Shown: positions 41,847-51,813 of the stretch, one piece after another
Layout: each line of letters opens with the position of its first letter
Numbering within the stretch: position 1 is the first letter of the stretch
Assembly (NCBI GenBank): GCA_030847615.1
Contig: JAUMIR010000003.1
Location: 64,155,001 to 64,219,000, forward strand
Source: Gambelia wislizenii
Lineage: Eukaryota > Chordata > Lepidosauria > Squamata > Crotaphytidae
DNA length: 64,000 nt
Reading direction: 5' to 3'
The notes under the pieces: generated by a model
Told to the model about the DNA's origin: nothing
What the model saw: the letters and a program-made list of their open reading frames with translations, nothing else
The model's database searches: none
Translations under genes and position numbers: made by a program

Positions 41847-42640
41847 TTCATTTATATCCCCCCTTTTCCCACATACTAGGAATCAAGGTGGCTTACAAAT
41901 TATTAAAACTATGCAAAAGTATACAAATTAAAAGCATGCAGAAAGATTTTATTTTAGAAACTATTAAACAATGTGTAGAATTAAACCATTTAAAATTCAT
42001 TAAAAGACAGCATATAAAGACATATGTATTGTGGTTGGGGCAGAGCCTGGACAACTCCCAAAGTCCTACCGTCAGCATACATATTGTTTTCAGAAGACTT
42101 GAAAAAACATTAAGAAAACTGTATGCCCTTTCTCCCCTGCAACTAATATGTTGGGGAAGGGAATCCCTGCATTAGAAAGCTTGCACCTCAAAGAGAAGTT
42201 TTGGCCTCCTGCCTGATGTTCTAAGGAGAGAAGCACCTGAACATACAGTCCCCACACCCATACTCTGAACTGTTATAGTCCCACCAGAGCATGGAAAAGT
42301 TACTTTGGGGGGTTGACAACTTTTTTGCTGGCTGGGCTTTTATGAGAGGGGAAGTTGTGAATGTACAGATCAGCTTTAAGATCTAATTCAAGTTCTCTGG
42401 ATTTGCAGACTCATAGTTTTGAGAGAGGGACATGACAGACCTCCACTGAATTTCTTTGGAGCAGATTCTTACCCTAATCAACACAAGACAGACGCCACCC
42501 CCTCACCCCTAACTGGCGCCAAAGTTACAATAAAACCACCTATCTTTGGGCTTCCCTGTCAATTGACGTGGGGAAAACTATGACTCAAACCCAAGCAGTA
42601 GGTTAACCTTTGAGAAATTCTCTGAGTGATATGAGATGCC
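41847..42640. other. Reversed retroposon tail and unclassified sequence
   Basis: 41847-41905 (TTTATATCCCCCCTTTTCCC ... GGTGGCTTACAAATTATTAA) is a reversed tail of the type at 19881. The rest has no recognised repeat or gene. Confidence 0.4.
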
Positions 42641-43298
42641 ATTTCCACATTAGCTCTTCCTGTCATTAGATCCCTTGATTCTCCCCCCTGCTTTTCTTTT
42701 CCAAGGGCAGGCGTCTATGGAAATGCCTTCCCTTAAAGCTTCTGCCTGTGTCTCTCTTGTCTTTTCCTTTAATATTGTTCTCTTGACTGGAAATGTTAAG
42801 TAGCATGTCCACCATGGCTTGATGGAAATAGACATGATCATCTTCTTCCTGTAGTCTGTGCCTCCTCCCTGCTCCTCTAGAGACCCATTAAGAAGGAAGG
42901 AGAAAAATACACACTCCTTGCAGAAACGCTCATTGGATGGAGGGCCCCTCTTAGCATCTGTGAGCCAATTTGCTGTTGCTCGGGGAATTTTTGAAACATT
43001 TTGTTGTTGTTGTTTTTTCCTGAAAAAGGATTTTATTTTTAAAAGAGCTAACAATAGTTGGATGAGATTTGACCAGATATTCAGTGCCAGGCACCAGTCT
43101 TACTCTGCTTTCCAGAGACACCTTTCCACTCCATTCAGAAAAGAGCAAAGCAGCCTTGTTGAATATTTACTTTCCAGCCCAGCCCAAAGTATCTTGGAGT
43201 GCCTGAAGTGCAACATCATAGGTTGCACCATCAGAAGTTGGACAAGTTACCTTTGGGGACAAAAACTCCTACTGGCTGGGGCATTCTGGAAGCTGTAT
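42641..43298. other. No gene recognised; MITE scrap
   Basis: A 134-codon minus frame (42650-43054) and a 149-codon plus frame (42858-43307) overlap in opposite directions with no domain; composition makes neither persuasive. ACAAGTTACCTTTGGGGACA at 43242 with CTGGCTGGGGCATTCTGGAAG is a fold-back MITE scrap. Confidence 0.4.
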
Positions 43299-43692
43299 CC
43301 CAAATGACTAACTTTACCAACCTTGAAGGTTCAAAAAATAATTCTACCCTCCCACATTTCACAGATGAAAATCAGGAGACTTGTGGCCAAGACACATTAG
43401 AATGTATTCAGACAGGTGTGGCCAGGCAACAAGAAGCAAAAATACTAATGAGGAAGAAAACACAAAACTATTATAAGCAAAGAAATCCAGCAATTTATGT
43501 ACAGTACTTAGTTTAGATGACTCTATACATTCCTCTCCTTCTTCCTGAGTTGAGGGCAAACTATTTTTGCACTCTGAACTCAGTATGCAGCACTTAATGT
43601 ATGCTGAGGACAAAGGAGAAAAGTGAGAGGAAGAGAGAGAAACTGGGATATTTTAAAGGCAGCTGAGAAAGTCGGAAAGCAGAGGATTAACC
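43299..43692. repeat. Unclassified dispersed repeat, copy 1
   Basis: CATTTCACAGATGAAAATCA, TGAGGACAAAGGAGAAAAGTG, GAGAAACTGGGATATTTTAA and GCAGAGGATTAACC recur in order at 46683-47052. Two copies in direct orientation, about 3.4 kb apart. Confidence 0.6.
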
Positions 43693-44217
43693 ATCCTTAA
43701 TCAATCAGGACAGTTGGAGGGTATCATTTGTGTTTACTTATGCAAAGCTTACCTGACTTGGTTGCTTCATTTCACATGTTGCATAGTATTTCACTTTGAA
43801 TAAAAAGTTTGTTGAAACATGTTCAACAGCTCTTCATTTTGGTAGTGTAGGAACCTATTTCTGTTCTTTCATATTATTTCTGCCCAGGCACCAAATTTTC
43901 TGTTAAAGAAGTGATGTTCAGGAATAAATCTACTTAATTAACTGAGGCACTGTATACCTGTATTTATCATTTATATTCTATTAATATAACCTTGCTTGCA
44001 TTACTTGTAAAGTGGGTAAGGAAGTATATAAGTAAGGGTTATAATATATATTTTTAAAATATATATATACTTTTCTTCAAAAAGAAACCAGAATACCGGT
44101 ACCGTATATTCCGGCGTATAAGACGACCGGGCGTATAAGACCCCCCCCCCAATTTTTAAGGTAAAATGCAGAGTTTGTGATATATTCGCCCTATAAGACG
44201 ATCCCCCTCTTCCAACG

Positions 44218-44662
44218 CATAGCCTCCGCATGCCCCTCCTGCGCTCCCTTCCAGGAGGGAGCGCAGGAGGGGGATCCTGAGGCTGTGCGGCCAAACGGGG
44301 CACGTTCACCCCTTCTCCCCACCTTCCAGGAAGGTGGGGAGAAGGGGCGAATCGCGGGTTTGGCCGCGCAGCCTCCGCATGCCCCTCCTGCGCTCCCTTC
44401 CAGGAGGGAGCGCAGGAGGGGGATCCGGAGGCTGTGCGGCCAAACGGGGCACGTTCACCCCTTCTCCCCACCTTCCAGGAAGGTGGGGAGAGGGGGAGAA
44501 TCGCAGGTTTGGCCGCGCAGCCTCCGCATCCCCCTCCTGCGCTCCCTCCTGGAAGGGAGCGCAGGAGGGGGATCCGGAGGCTGTACGGCCAAATGGGGCA
44601 CGTTCGCCCCTTCTCCCCACCTTCCAGGAAAGTGGGGAGAGGGGGCGAATCGCGGGTTTTCC
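44218..44662. repeat. Tandem array of three ~150-bp hairpin units
   Basis: Each unit: GCATCC/GCATGCCCCTCCTGCGC, a stem around CTCCCTTCCAGGAGGGAG, GGATCCGGAGGCTGT, CGGCCAAA(C/T)GGGGCACGTT, a stem with CTTCTCCCCACC/GGTGGGGAGA, then AATCGCGGGTTT. In the third unit the first stem's loop is reversed: CTCCCTCCTGGAAGGGAG, the exact reverse complement. Confidence 0.85.
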
Positions 44663-44787
44663 TCGGCCGCTGCAGAAGCGATCGAGCGGCGGCTGCGGCA
44701 AACCGCAATGTTCGCCCCCCTCCTCTGTCTTCCGTTGCTCCCCAAAGGGGGAGAAGGCAGAGGAGGGGGGTGAATGATCTTCAAAAC

Positions 44788-44872
44788 ACTTTGCTTCACC
44801 CCCCTGCCCCATCTCCTGCCTCTTCGCTCCGTTTGCGAAGAGGCAGGAGATAGGCAGGTGGGCGAAGCAAAG
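44788..44872. repeat. Long imperfect hairpin
   Basis: CACTTTGCTTCACCC and ATCTCCTGCCTCTTCGC pair with GCGAAGAGGCAGGAGAT and GGGCGAAGCAAAGTG around a 7-base loop (TCCGTTT). Confidence 0.85.
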
Positions 44873-45007
44873 TGTATCCGGCGTATAGGACGACTGTCAA
44901 TTTTGGAGGGCACTTTTGAGTGTTCAAAAGTCGTCTTATACGCCGGAATATACGGTAACTTAAAACATGAAATAGTATCAAACTATAACAATAAAATACA
45001 TCACTAA

Positions 45008-45233
45008 TGTCTCTTTCACACTACACAGGTATAGCACTTTGATACCACTTTAAGTGCTGTGGTTCTATCCTATGGACCCTTGGGATCTGCAGTTTCATGA
45101 GATATTTATAATTTTGTGCCAGAGAGATCTAATGACTCAGCAAATTACAAATCCCAGGATTCCATGAGATGCAGCCATAACAGATAAAGTGTGTCAAAGT
45201 GCTATAGTTGTGTAGTATGAAAGAGACCTCCAA
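45008..45233. mobile_element. Fold-back MITE (GTCTCTTTCACACTAC ends)
   Basis: GTCTCTTTCACACTACACAG with GTATAGCACTTTGA pairs with TCAAAGTGCTATAG, TTGTGTAGTATGAAAGAGAC. The interior ATGGACCCTTGGGATCTGC / AATCCCAGGATTCCAT pair is shared with 8853 and 18541. Confidence 0.8.
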
Positions 45234-45247
45234 ATAATAATACTGTA

Positions 45248-45461
45248 CAGTTGTCCCTTCATATTCGCTGGGGTTTGGTTCTAGGACCCCCCATGGATAC
45301 CAAAATCTGTGAATACTCAAGTCCCTATATATGCAATGGCATAGCAAAATGGTGTCCCTTATATAAGATGGAAAAATCAAGCTTTGCTTTTTGGATTATT
45401 ATTTTTAAAGAATATTTTCAAGCTGTGAATACTTAAATCTGTGGATACAGAGGGACAACTG
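45248..45461. mobile_element. Pogo-like MITE, intact reference copy
   Basis: CAGTTGTCCCTTCATATTCG and the reverse complement of the right end (CAGTTGTCCCTCTGTATCCA) start at TA on both sides (45246-45247, 45462-45463). Interior: ATACCAAAATCTGTGAATAC, TATATGCAATGGCATAGC, CTTTTTGGATTATT. 214 bases, no coding. Confidence 0.85.
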
Positions 45462-45463
45462 TA

Positions 45464-46682
45464 ATTACAAAACCGTAGCCTTAAACAGAAAAAAAAACAC
45501 CCACCTTTTTAAAAAAAGCAATAAATCTAGCAGGTTACAAGGGGGAAATGAACTCTTTATACAAAAGAAGAACGGGACATTTTTTTTAAAAAGATTGTGA
45601 AGAACTCAACCCATAGGAAAAGCTGCTATAAGAAATTGGCAACCTCAGATGTTCAGTGTTTTTATCAGTGGGTGAATACCATATACCCATGGGAGAGTCC
45701 TCCTTAAGCCTGAGATCACAACCCCAAAGGCTCTGGTACTAGTAGATGCTACTTGCCATAGTTCAGTAGTTAACAGCAATAAAAACAGAGCCCCTGGGTA
45801 ATTGCGGGAGGGGGGATTTACAGAAGAAGAGTTCTGAAAGTCTGGAACCAGTTGGGGCTTTAAAAGCTAAGAACCAGCAGCTTAAACACAATCAAGAAAT
45901 TAACAGTGTAAATGATTTTAAAGTTACCGGTAAGTCACAACATGTTAGTAGTGGACAGGACAAAATCCCCCCTTTTTCTCAATCTCTTTCCCAAAATGAT
46001 TTTCAATGGGGAAAAGTAAATCCAATGTTATAATAATAAAACATGATAAAGTAATCTTGGCTTGCACATGGCTAAGTCAAACACTCACAATCCTATAGAA
46101 AAGAGGTAGTGACACCCTTTCAGTTTCTGCAGGGCTGGATTAAGACAGGCTGAGAAGATACAGAATGTCATGTTTATGAGGTCCCGTGGTGTTGCCAAAA
46201 AAAAAAGTGTATTATTCTATCTAAAAGGACAATAAAAATAGAAATGACAATGTTTTCCCTGTTTTATTTATTTTGTAGGCAATACTATAAAATTTGACAT
46301 TTAGTAATTATTTGTATTTTTGTTTTGTTTGGAGGCTTCAAATTTTAGGTCCTAAACTAGATTTTATCTACCTTGTGTGTAAATCTAGTTCCGCCTTTCT
46401 ATCAACACACAGCTTGCCGCAGATTTGGAGCCTACAGGCAGATGGTGGCAATAAAGTCTTAACAGATCAACACTGAATATATGATGCTGCCTCATAGCAT
46501 GTCAAGCCATTGGAGTAATGCCTTCTTTAAGCAGCTGTCACCATCACCTTGAATTCAAAGAGGAGGGAATCCTCCAGTCATTTAAAAGTGGAGATGTGTT
46601 TGCCCCCAGCTAGGAAAGCCATGGCATTTCCACTAAATAAATTACAGCTGCTACAAATCATTTTTTTAAAATTAAACAAAGA
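45464..46682. other. No gene seen
   Basis: AT-rich unclassified sequence; small poly-A runs. Frames at 46294 and 46549 lack domains; the second overlaps the start of a dispersed repeat. Confidence 0.4.
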
Positions 46683-47052
46683 ATTTTACACCCTTCAACA
46701 TTTCACAGATGAAAACCAAGACACAGATAGCCAAGCAACATCAGATGTGGTTAAAATGGCAAAAGTTATTAAAGAGTTATAATTATTATAAGTTATTAAA
46801 CAACACGAGTTATTAAAGGACACAAGCAAGGAGATGCTGCTGAAGTTTGCTTTTTGCCTGAGCCTACTGGGAAAGGTAAGATTTTACCCCTCCTCCCCTT
46901 ACCCCTCCCTTCTGAATTAAGTACAAACTACTGTTGCATTTTGAGCTCAGCTTGCAAAAATTGAGGACAAAAGGAGAAAGTGGGAGGACAGAGAAACTGG
47001 GACATTTTTAAAGCAGTGGAAAAAGTGGGATGGCAGAGGATTAACTGGGGCT
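46683..47052. repeat. Unclassified dispersed repeat, copy 2
   Basis: CATTTCACAGATGAAAACCA ... GAGGACAAAAGGAGAAAGTG ... GAGAAACTGGGACATTTTTA ... GGCAGAGGATTAAC parallels 43299-43692. Middle parts differ (a TTATTAAA-rich segment here). Confidence 0.6.
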
Positions 47053-47235
47053 GTTCCTGCCAAACTGAACCAGTTGGAGTATCTGCAATTTAAAAACCAG
47101 AAAACAAAAGCATGGAGTTCATGTGAGCTACCACTGCTTAACTCAGGAGTTTCCTGCTCCTTGAAAACATATCAAATATCCAGTGGTGTCAGGCCATTGG
47201 TGCAAATGACATTACGGTTGTTTACAAATTGCCTC
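47053..47235. other. No gene seen
   Basis: Short unclassified interval between a dispersed repeat and the minus-strand frame. Confidence 0.3.
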
Positions 47236-47637
47236 TCATGAAAGATGCTCTCTGTTTCTTAATGTCTGAATGATAACTCTTGCATCCAGAGAAGCAACAG
47301 GGTGAGCAGCTGGTGTCTCTGAAAGAGAATTTCTCAAAAAAGATGGTGAGGATGATGAAGACAATTCTAACTGAGGCACAAATAAGTCTGACACAACTGC
47401 GCTTGATGGTGACATCTTAGGAATCTTTATTGGCCAGCCACTGTGGTCATCCATGCCTTTTGGCTGCTCCATCTTGGAGATCCAGCCTATCATGAACCAG
47501 CAGATACAGAAGGAAGAGCAGTGGAGGCAAGTGGCTTTGATGTCAGTGAGACAGAGAACTTCTTCTTTGGTTTTAGTCTGGATTTTAAAGGATCTATCCA
47601 CAGCATGCATCAGACCCACAAACAGGTTCATCACCAT
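47236..47637 (-). CDS. Unrecognised open frame, 133 codons, possible pseudogene fragment
   Basis: I do not recognise this protein. It is the longest open frame outside known repeats. It has a cysteine-rich, aromatic middle (about residues 36-52, CLHC...CICWFMIGW), a polar stretch with KGMDDHSGWPIKIP, a Ser run (SSSSSPSF, about 96-103) and a tail VIIQTLRNREH. The frame stays open about 19 codons upstream of the first Met (LDFSLNFLDELL), so the Met may be internal. No splice sites, signal peptide or start context are persuasive. It could be a decayed retroelement or processed-gene fragment, or chance. Confidence 0.2.
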   Translation of the reverse strand: MVMNLFVGLMHAVDRSFKIQTKTKEEVLCLTDIKATCLHCSSFCICWFMIGWISKMEQPKGMDDHSGWPIKIPKMSPSSAVVSDLFVPQLELSSSSSPSFLRNSLSETPAAHPVASLDARVIIQTLRNREHLS

Positions 47638-48129
47638 GAGTAGCTCATCTAAAAAATTCAGACTAAAATCCAGAGCAATGTCTTTGCCCCACTGATATCA
47701 GAGCTATCAGCTTCCACTGAGAAGAACAGTCAGTCCTGTTTCTTCCTCCACCATCTCTCAGATTCTTAGATCCCAAAGCTTATACTATTTGCAGATCATG
47801 AAAGAAGATCACATTTATGGTTTAACTGGGGCTTAGGGGTATTTCTTTCTTATCTTTCCCAGCTTCTTGCTGGACACCACATATCTTCTTTCTTCAGAAA
47901 AGGATGCACCTTATGCTGTTCACATCCCATTGGTAATGTTTATAGCAAAGACAACAAACTGCTATTCTACACCACGCTCATTAGGGCCAAAATGTGGTCT
48001 AGCTTTTGTTTAAATCAATAAAATATATGTTAGGTAGTTCTTGCTTCTGTATGGGCTTTGGCCTAAATCAAACTTCTAGTCCCAACAAGGGCACTCCCAC
48101 CAAGTCAATGGGAATTTGGTACATCAACA
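47638..48129. other. No gene seen
   Basis: Unclassified sequence. Confidence 0.35.
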
Positions 48130-48597
48130 CATAGAATCATAGAATCATAGAATCATAGAACTGCAGAATTGGAAGAGACCACGAGGGCCATCCAGTCCAA
48201 CCCCCCTGTCACGCAGGAAATCTTGATCAAAGCATCCCCGACAGATGGCAATCCAGCCTCTGTTTAAAGATCTCCAAGGAAGGAGACCCCACCACGCTCC
48301 GAGGGAGTGTGTTCCACTGCCGAACAGCTCTTACTGTCAAAAAGTTCCTCCTCATGTTGAGGTGGAATCTCTGTTCCTGGAGCTTGCATCCATTGCTCCG
48401 TGTTCCAGTCTCTGGAGCAGCAGAAAACAAGCCTGCTTCATCCTCAGCGTGACATCCCTTCAAATATTTAAACAGGGCTATCATATCGCCTCTTAACCGT
48501 CTTTTTTCCAGGCTAAACATACCCAGCTCCCTAAGTCTCTCCTCATAAGGCATCGTTTCCAGACCTTTCACCATTTTAGTTGCCCTTCTCTGGACAC
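48130..48597 (-). mobile_element. CR1 LINE 3' fragment, minus strand
   Basis: Begins with ATAGAATC repeats (reversed tail) and encodes on the minus strand RRATKMVKGLETMPYEERLR through VRAVRQWNTLPRSVVGSPSL. Nearly the same sequence as 41364-41846, so both belong to one young subfamily. Truncated at TGGACACA. Confidence 0.92.
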
Positions 48598-49204
48598 ATG
48601 GTACAGCAACATATTTGAATACCAGGTTAGGTACCCTGTTAGGAGGCATGCCACAGTATTCCTGGTAGGTAGGAAGGAAAGTGGATATCAGCAAGGCACC
48701 TGTGTGGTGCAGCAGGTAAACAAGGCAGGGTTCCCAAAACCTGGAACAGCCTGGAGCCTGGCTTGACTGGAGGTGGGGCGTCTTTGCTTCCATGCTCAGG
48801 CCACTTCACTTGGCCCCCTTTGAGGCTGCCTAACCATGGTAATTTGTACCATCTCCCATTCCCCATCGGGTTGCCCCTGGACATGGTAGCAACTAACAGC
48901 AAAGTGCATGCAAGTCAACAAATCTGCAATCAGTTCAGTTCTCTTGTTACCCATGACTCTTTCTAGATTTGCTATGGTGACTCCCTGTGATACAATAAAC
49001 TATATGCTGTACCATTTGCCAACTGACCTGAACAGGGAGGCAAAGGGTATTTATCTCAACATTTACCAGAGCTGCCATTGGTCAAAAACAGGCAACTTTA
49101 TCATATAACACTTATATGAATGCAAATAATTAAGTTAGCCTGTGGACTCAAACAGTAGTCTTTTTAAGTTCAGCAGGGCATTGTAACAAGAGTCATGTTG
49201 GATT
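48598..49204. other. No gene seen
   Basis: Frames of 66-87 codons at 48639-49108 show no domain. Unclassified. Confidence 0.35.
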
Positions 49205-49355
49205 GTGCTGCCTCCGAGTGTGGTGGAATATCCTTCTTTGAAGGTTTTAAAACAGAGACTGGATGGCCATCTGTTGGGAGTGCTTTGATTGTGTATTCCT
49301 GCAGGGCAGGGGGTTGGACTAGATGGCCCTTGTGGTCTCTTCCAACTCTATGATA
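49205..49355 (+). mobile_element. CR1 LINE 3' end fragment
   Basis: GGAATATCCTTCTTTGAAGG, GACTGGATGGCCATCTGTTG, GGGTTGGACTAGATGGCCC and TCTTCCAACTCTATGATATATGA. The last ~150 bases of a CR1, older than the 40159 copy. Confidence 0.85.
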
Positions 49356-49437
49356 TATGATTGCCCCTCATCTAGTCTGATGTCTCCTTTGCTTAACAAC
49401 CATCTGAAGAAGCTTTTTGAAATCTCAAGACCTACTA

Positions 49438-49777
49438 CAGGCTAAATATCCCTTATCCAAAATGCTTGGGACCAGAAGTGTTTGGGATTTTGGATTTTTT
49501 TTTTAAATGGGATATTCACATATACACAATGAGATATCCTGGAGATGGGATCCAAGTCTAAACATGAAATTCATTTATGTTTCATATACACCTTATGCAC
49601 ATAGCCTGAAGGTAATTTTATGCACAATATTTTAAAATAATTTTGTGCATGAAATGAAGTTTGTGTACATTGAACTATCAAAAAGCAAAGATGTCACTAT
49701 CTCAGCCACCCATGTGGACATTTTGGATTTTGGAATATTTTAGATCTTGGAATTCTGAAGAAGGGAGATTCAACCAC
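49438..49777 (+). mobile_element. Tigger-like DNA transposon remnant
   Basis: Starts TA|CAGGCTAAATATCCCTTATCC and ends GAAGAAGGGAGATTCAACC. Subterminal CAAAATGCTTGGGACCAGAA and TTTTGGATTTTGGAATATTTTA. It resembles, from memory, a non-autonomous Tigger family of placental mammals, including ATAGCCTGAAGGTAATTTTA inside. A small end remnant of the same kind lies at 54118-54172. Confidence 0.6.
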
Positions 49778-49846
49778 GGTCATTTCTAAGCATTGGGCCA
49801 TTTCTAAACATTTACTGAGAGGAATCAATTATGGGGCATTTTTGTA

Positions 49847-50041
49847 TTGTTGTTCAATTTGATTAGATGTTTGGACTTCAATAAATGGGGGGGGGGAGGA
49901 TACACTTTCTTATCTGATCAATACAAATCCATGTCAAGAATCGACCTATGCCTAGTCTCTAAAAATCTCATTACACTAGTACAAGATATGGATATTTTGT
50001 CTAAGATAACCTCGGACCATTTCCCGGTCAAGATATTTTAA
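49847..50041 (+). pseudogene. L1 ORF2 endonuclease C-terminus
   Basis: YTFLSDQYKSMSRIDLCLVS and ITSDHFPVKIF give the SRID and SDH signatures of the L1 apurinic-like endonuclease (catalytic Asp and His of the last motifs). The rest of the domain is missing through 5' truncation. A stop at 50039-50041 and frameshifts follow. Confidence 0.8.
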
Positions 50042-50445
50042 AAAGTGGAAATAAACAAGGGATATAACTGGAGGCTAAACGAAAGCCTTTTAAAAGATTA
50101 AAATTTTCTAAAAGAACTTTAAAAAAGTAAAACAATACTTTAAAATAAATAATACAAAAGAAAGCCTCATGAAAATGATATGGGATGCAGGGAAAGTGGT
50201 CTTTAGAGGTATATTAATAAAGAAGGGCTCTGAAAGGAAAAAACATAAGACAGATAGATTTGCTTTTCTAACTAAAGAGCTTAAGAAAAGAGAAGAAATT
50301 TTAAGGGATAGTCCCAAGGACGAAAAGGTAAACAAATAAATAAGAGTAATTCAGAAGCAACTTAATTGGGAGACAATGACAGTTATTGAGAGATCAATGA
50401 GAAAATTAAAACAACTTTGAACATGCCAATAAGGCAGGTAAATGG

Positions 50446-50885
50446 ATGGCATATAAACTAAGAAAAGAAAAGGAAAAGAGGGTAATTGCAGCAGTCAAAC
50501 GTAGAGATAACCTAGTAATGAAACAAGAAGATATTATTCAAACATTTCAAGAATATTACACCCAATTATATGATCAAAAAGCTGACTCAGAAAAGGATAT
50601 AAAGAAATTAAAAGGATATTTAGAAAAGCAAACTGTACTGAAAGTGAATGAAGATCAAAAGAAAATACTGGATGCCCCAATATCTATGATGGAAATAGTC
50701 AAGACCATAAAGGACCTAAAACCAAATAAAGCCCTGGGGCCAGATGGCTTTACAGCAATTTTCTATAAAAAAAATGATTGATGAAATAAGCTTACCACTA
50801 CTGAACACCTTCAATGATATTGGGAAGAATGGGGTCCCCAAATCCTGGGTCAATGCAAATATAACACTGTTATTAAAAGAAGGGA
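50446..50885 (+). pseudogene. L1 ORF2 linker and first RT block
   Basis: Frame 50446-50766 has IIQTFQEYYTQLYDQKADSE and LKPNKALGPDGFTAIFYKK. A single-base indel in an A-run then moves the frame to 50744-50885 (NTFNDIGKNGVPKSWVNANI, TLLLKEG), ended by the inserted retroposon. Confidence 0.85.
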
Positions 50886-51010
50886 TTCTTAAAACTGAAT
50901 ATAATTACTTGATGTATATTATGATACAATATTATTATGTATGGTTCTGAAGATGTACTGATATATTTTGTTCTATAATTCTGTTCCTTTTAAAAATAAT
51001 AATAATAAAA
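50886..51010 (+). mobile_element. Short retroposon insertion inside L1
   Basis: About 125 bases, ending in TTAAAAATAATAATAATAAAA. The RT sequence AAAAGAAGGGA occurs at 50875-50885 and again at 51010-51020, an 11-bp target duplication. Removing the insert rejoins the RT frame. Probably the extreme 3' end of an L1-mobilised element. Confidence 0.75.
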
Positions 51011-51813
51011 AAAGAAGGGAAAGATGAGGAAGATGTCACCAGTTACCGACCGATTTCACTTCTTAACCAAGACAATAAAATCTATACATTCATTTTGGCT
51101 AGATGACTAAAAAAAGTCCTGAAAAATATAATACAAGATGACCAAAATGGGTTCCTCCCAGATAGATGAATTAGCGACAACACAAGATTAATTCGGGATT
51201 TATTGGAGTATTTCCAAGTGCACAATGAAAAAAAAAACTTGGGCTAATCTTTATTGACGCGAAAAAAGCATTTGACAATGTGCAGTGGGAATTTATGATC
51301 ACAGTGCTGAAGAAGATGGATATGGGGGAAGAATTCATTAAGCGAATTCAACAGATATACAAAGAACAGAAAGCACAGTTACTTGTTAACAGGGAAAAAT
51401 CAGGAATTATTAATATTAGAAAAGGAACAATACAAGGCTGTCCCATCTCACCATTGCTTTTCATTACTGTATTAGAAGTGCTGATCAATAACATCAGAAC
51501 AAATATAAAGATCCCAGGGGTTAAAATCAGGGGGCAATCATCTAAACTCAAAGCTTTTGCAGATGATTTGGTCATTATCCTGGAAAATCCTTTGGAACAG
51601 GTAGAAGAATTAATGGAAACCTTAAATCAATTTGGTGAATACTCAGGATTCAAAGTAAATAAAAGCAAAACAACAATTTTGACCAAAAATATGAGCTCTG
51701 AAGAAGAAAAAGTACTCAAAAGTATGACTGGGTGTGAAATAGCAAAAAAAGTTAAATATTTAGGTATTAACATAACAAAGAGAAATGGGGACCTGTATGA
51801 TAACAACTATTAA
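51011..51813 (+). pseudogene. L1 ORF2 RT core
   Basis: VTSYRPISLLNQDNKI, a stop and AGATGAATTAG change near 51165, then IDAKKAFDNVQW (first catalytic Asp), GTIQGCPISPLLFITVLEVL and AFADDLVIILENP (FADD catalytic box), NKSKTTILT, YLGINITK. The open stretch 51280-51813 ends at TAA in DNNY. Confidence 0.88.

Larger units (their letters stand above)
44102..44955. mobile_element. GC-rich TIR element built of hairpin modules, TA target
   Basis: Left end CCGTATATTCCGGCGTATAA, GACGACC and its complement at the right (TCGTCTTATACGCCGG, AATATACGG) form a near-perfect inverted repeat, flanked by TA (44100-44101 and 44956-44957). The core has three ~150-bp units (about 44218, 44366, 44516), each with two hairpins: a CTCCTGCGCTCCC stem and a CCTTCTCCCCACCTTCC stem. 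The right part has two longer hairpins, 44716-44774 and 44788-44872. All long frames on both strands come from this GC-rich palindromic repeat. Superfamily unassigned. Confidence 0.75.

Noticed and set aside
42650..43307. Overlapping 134- and 149-codon frames in opposite directions
   Set aside because: No recognisable domain, opposing frames, and no splice or start support.
44001..44913. Frames of 139-235 codons on both strands
   Set aside because: They are products of the GC-rich hairpin array; all six frames are long and repetitive, with no domain.
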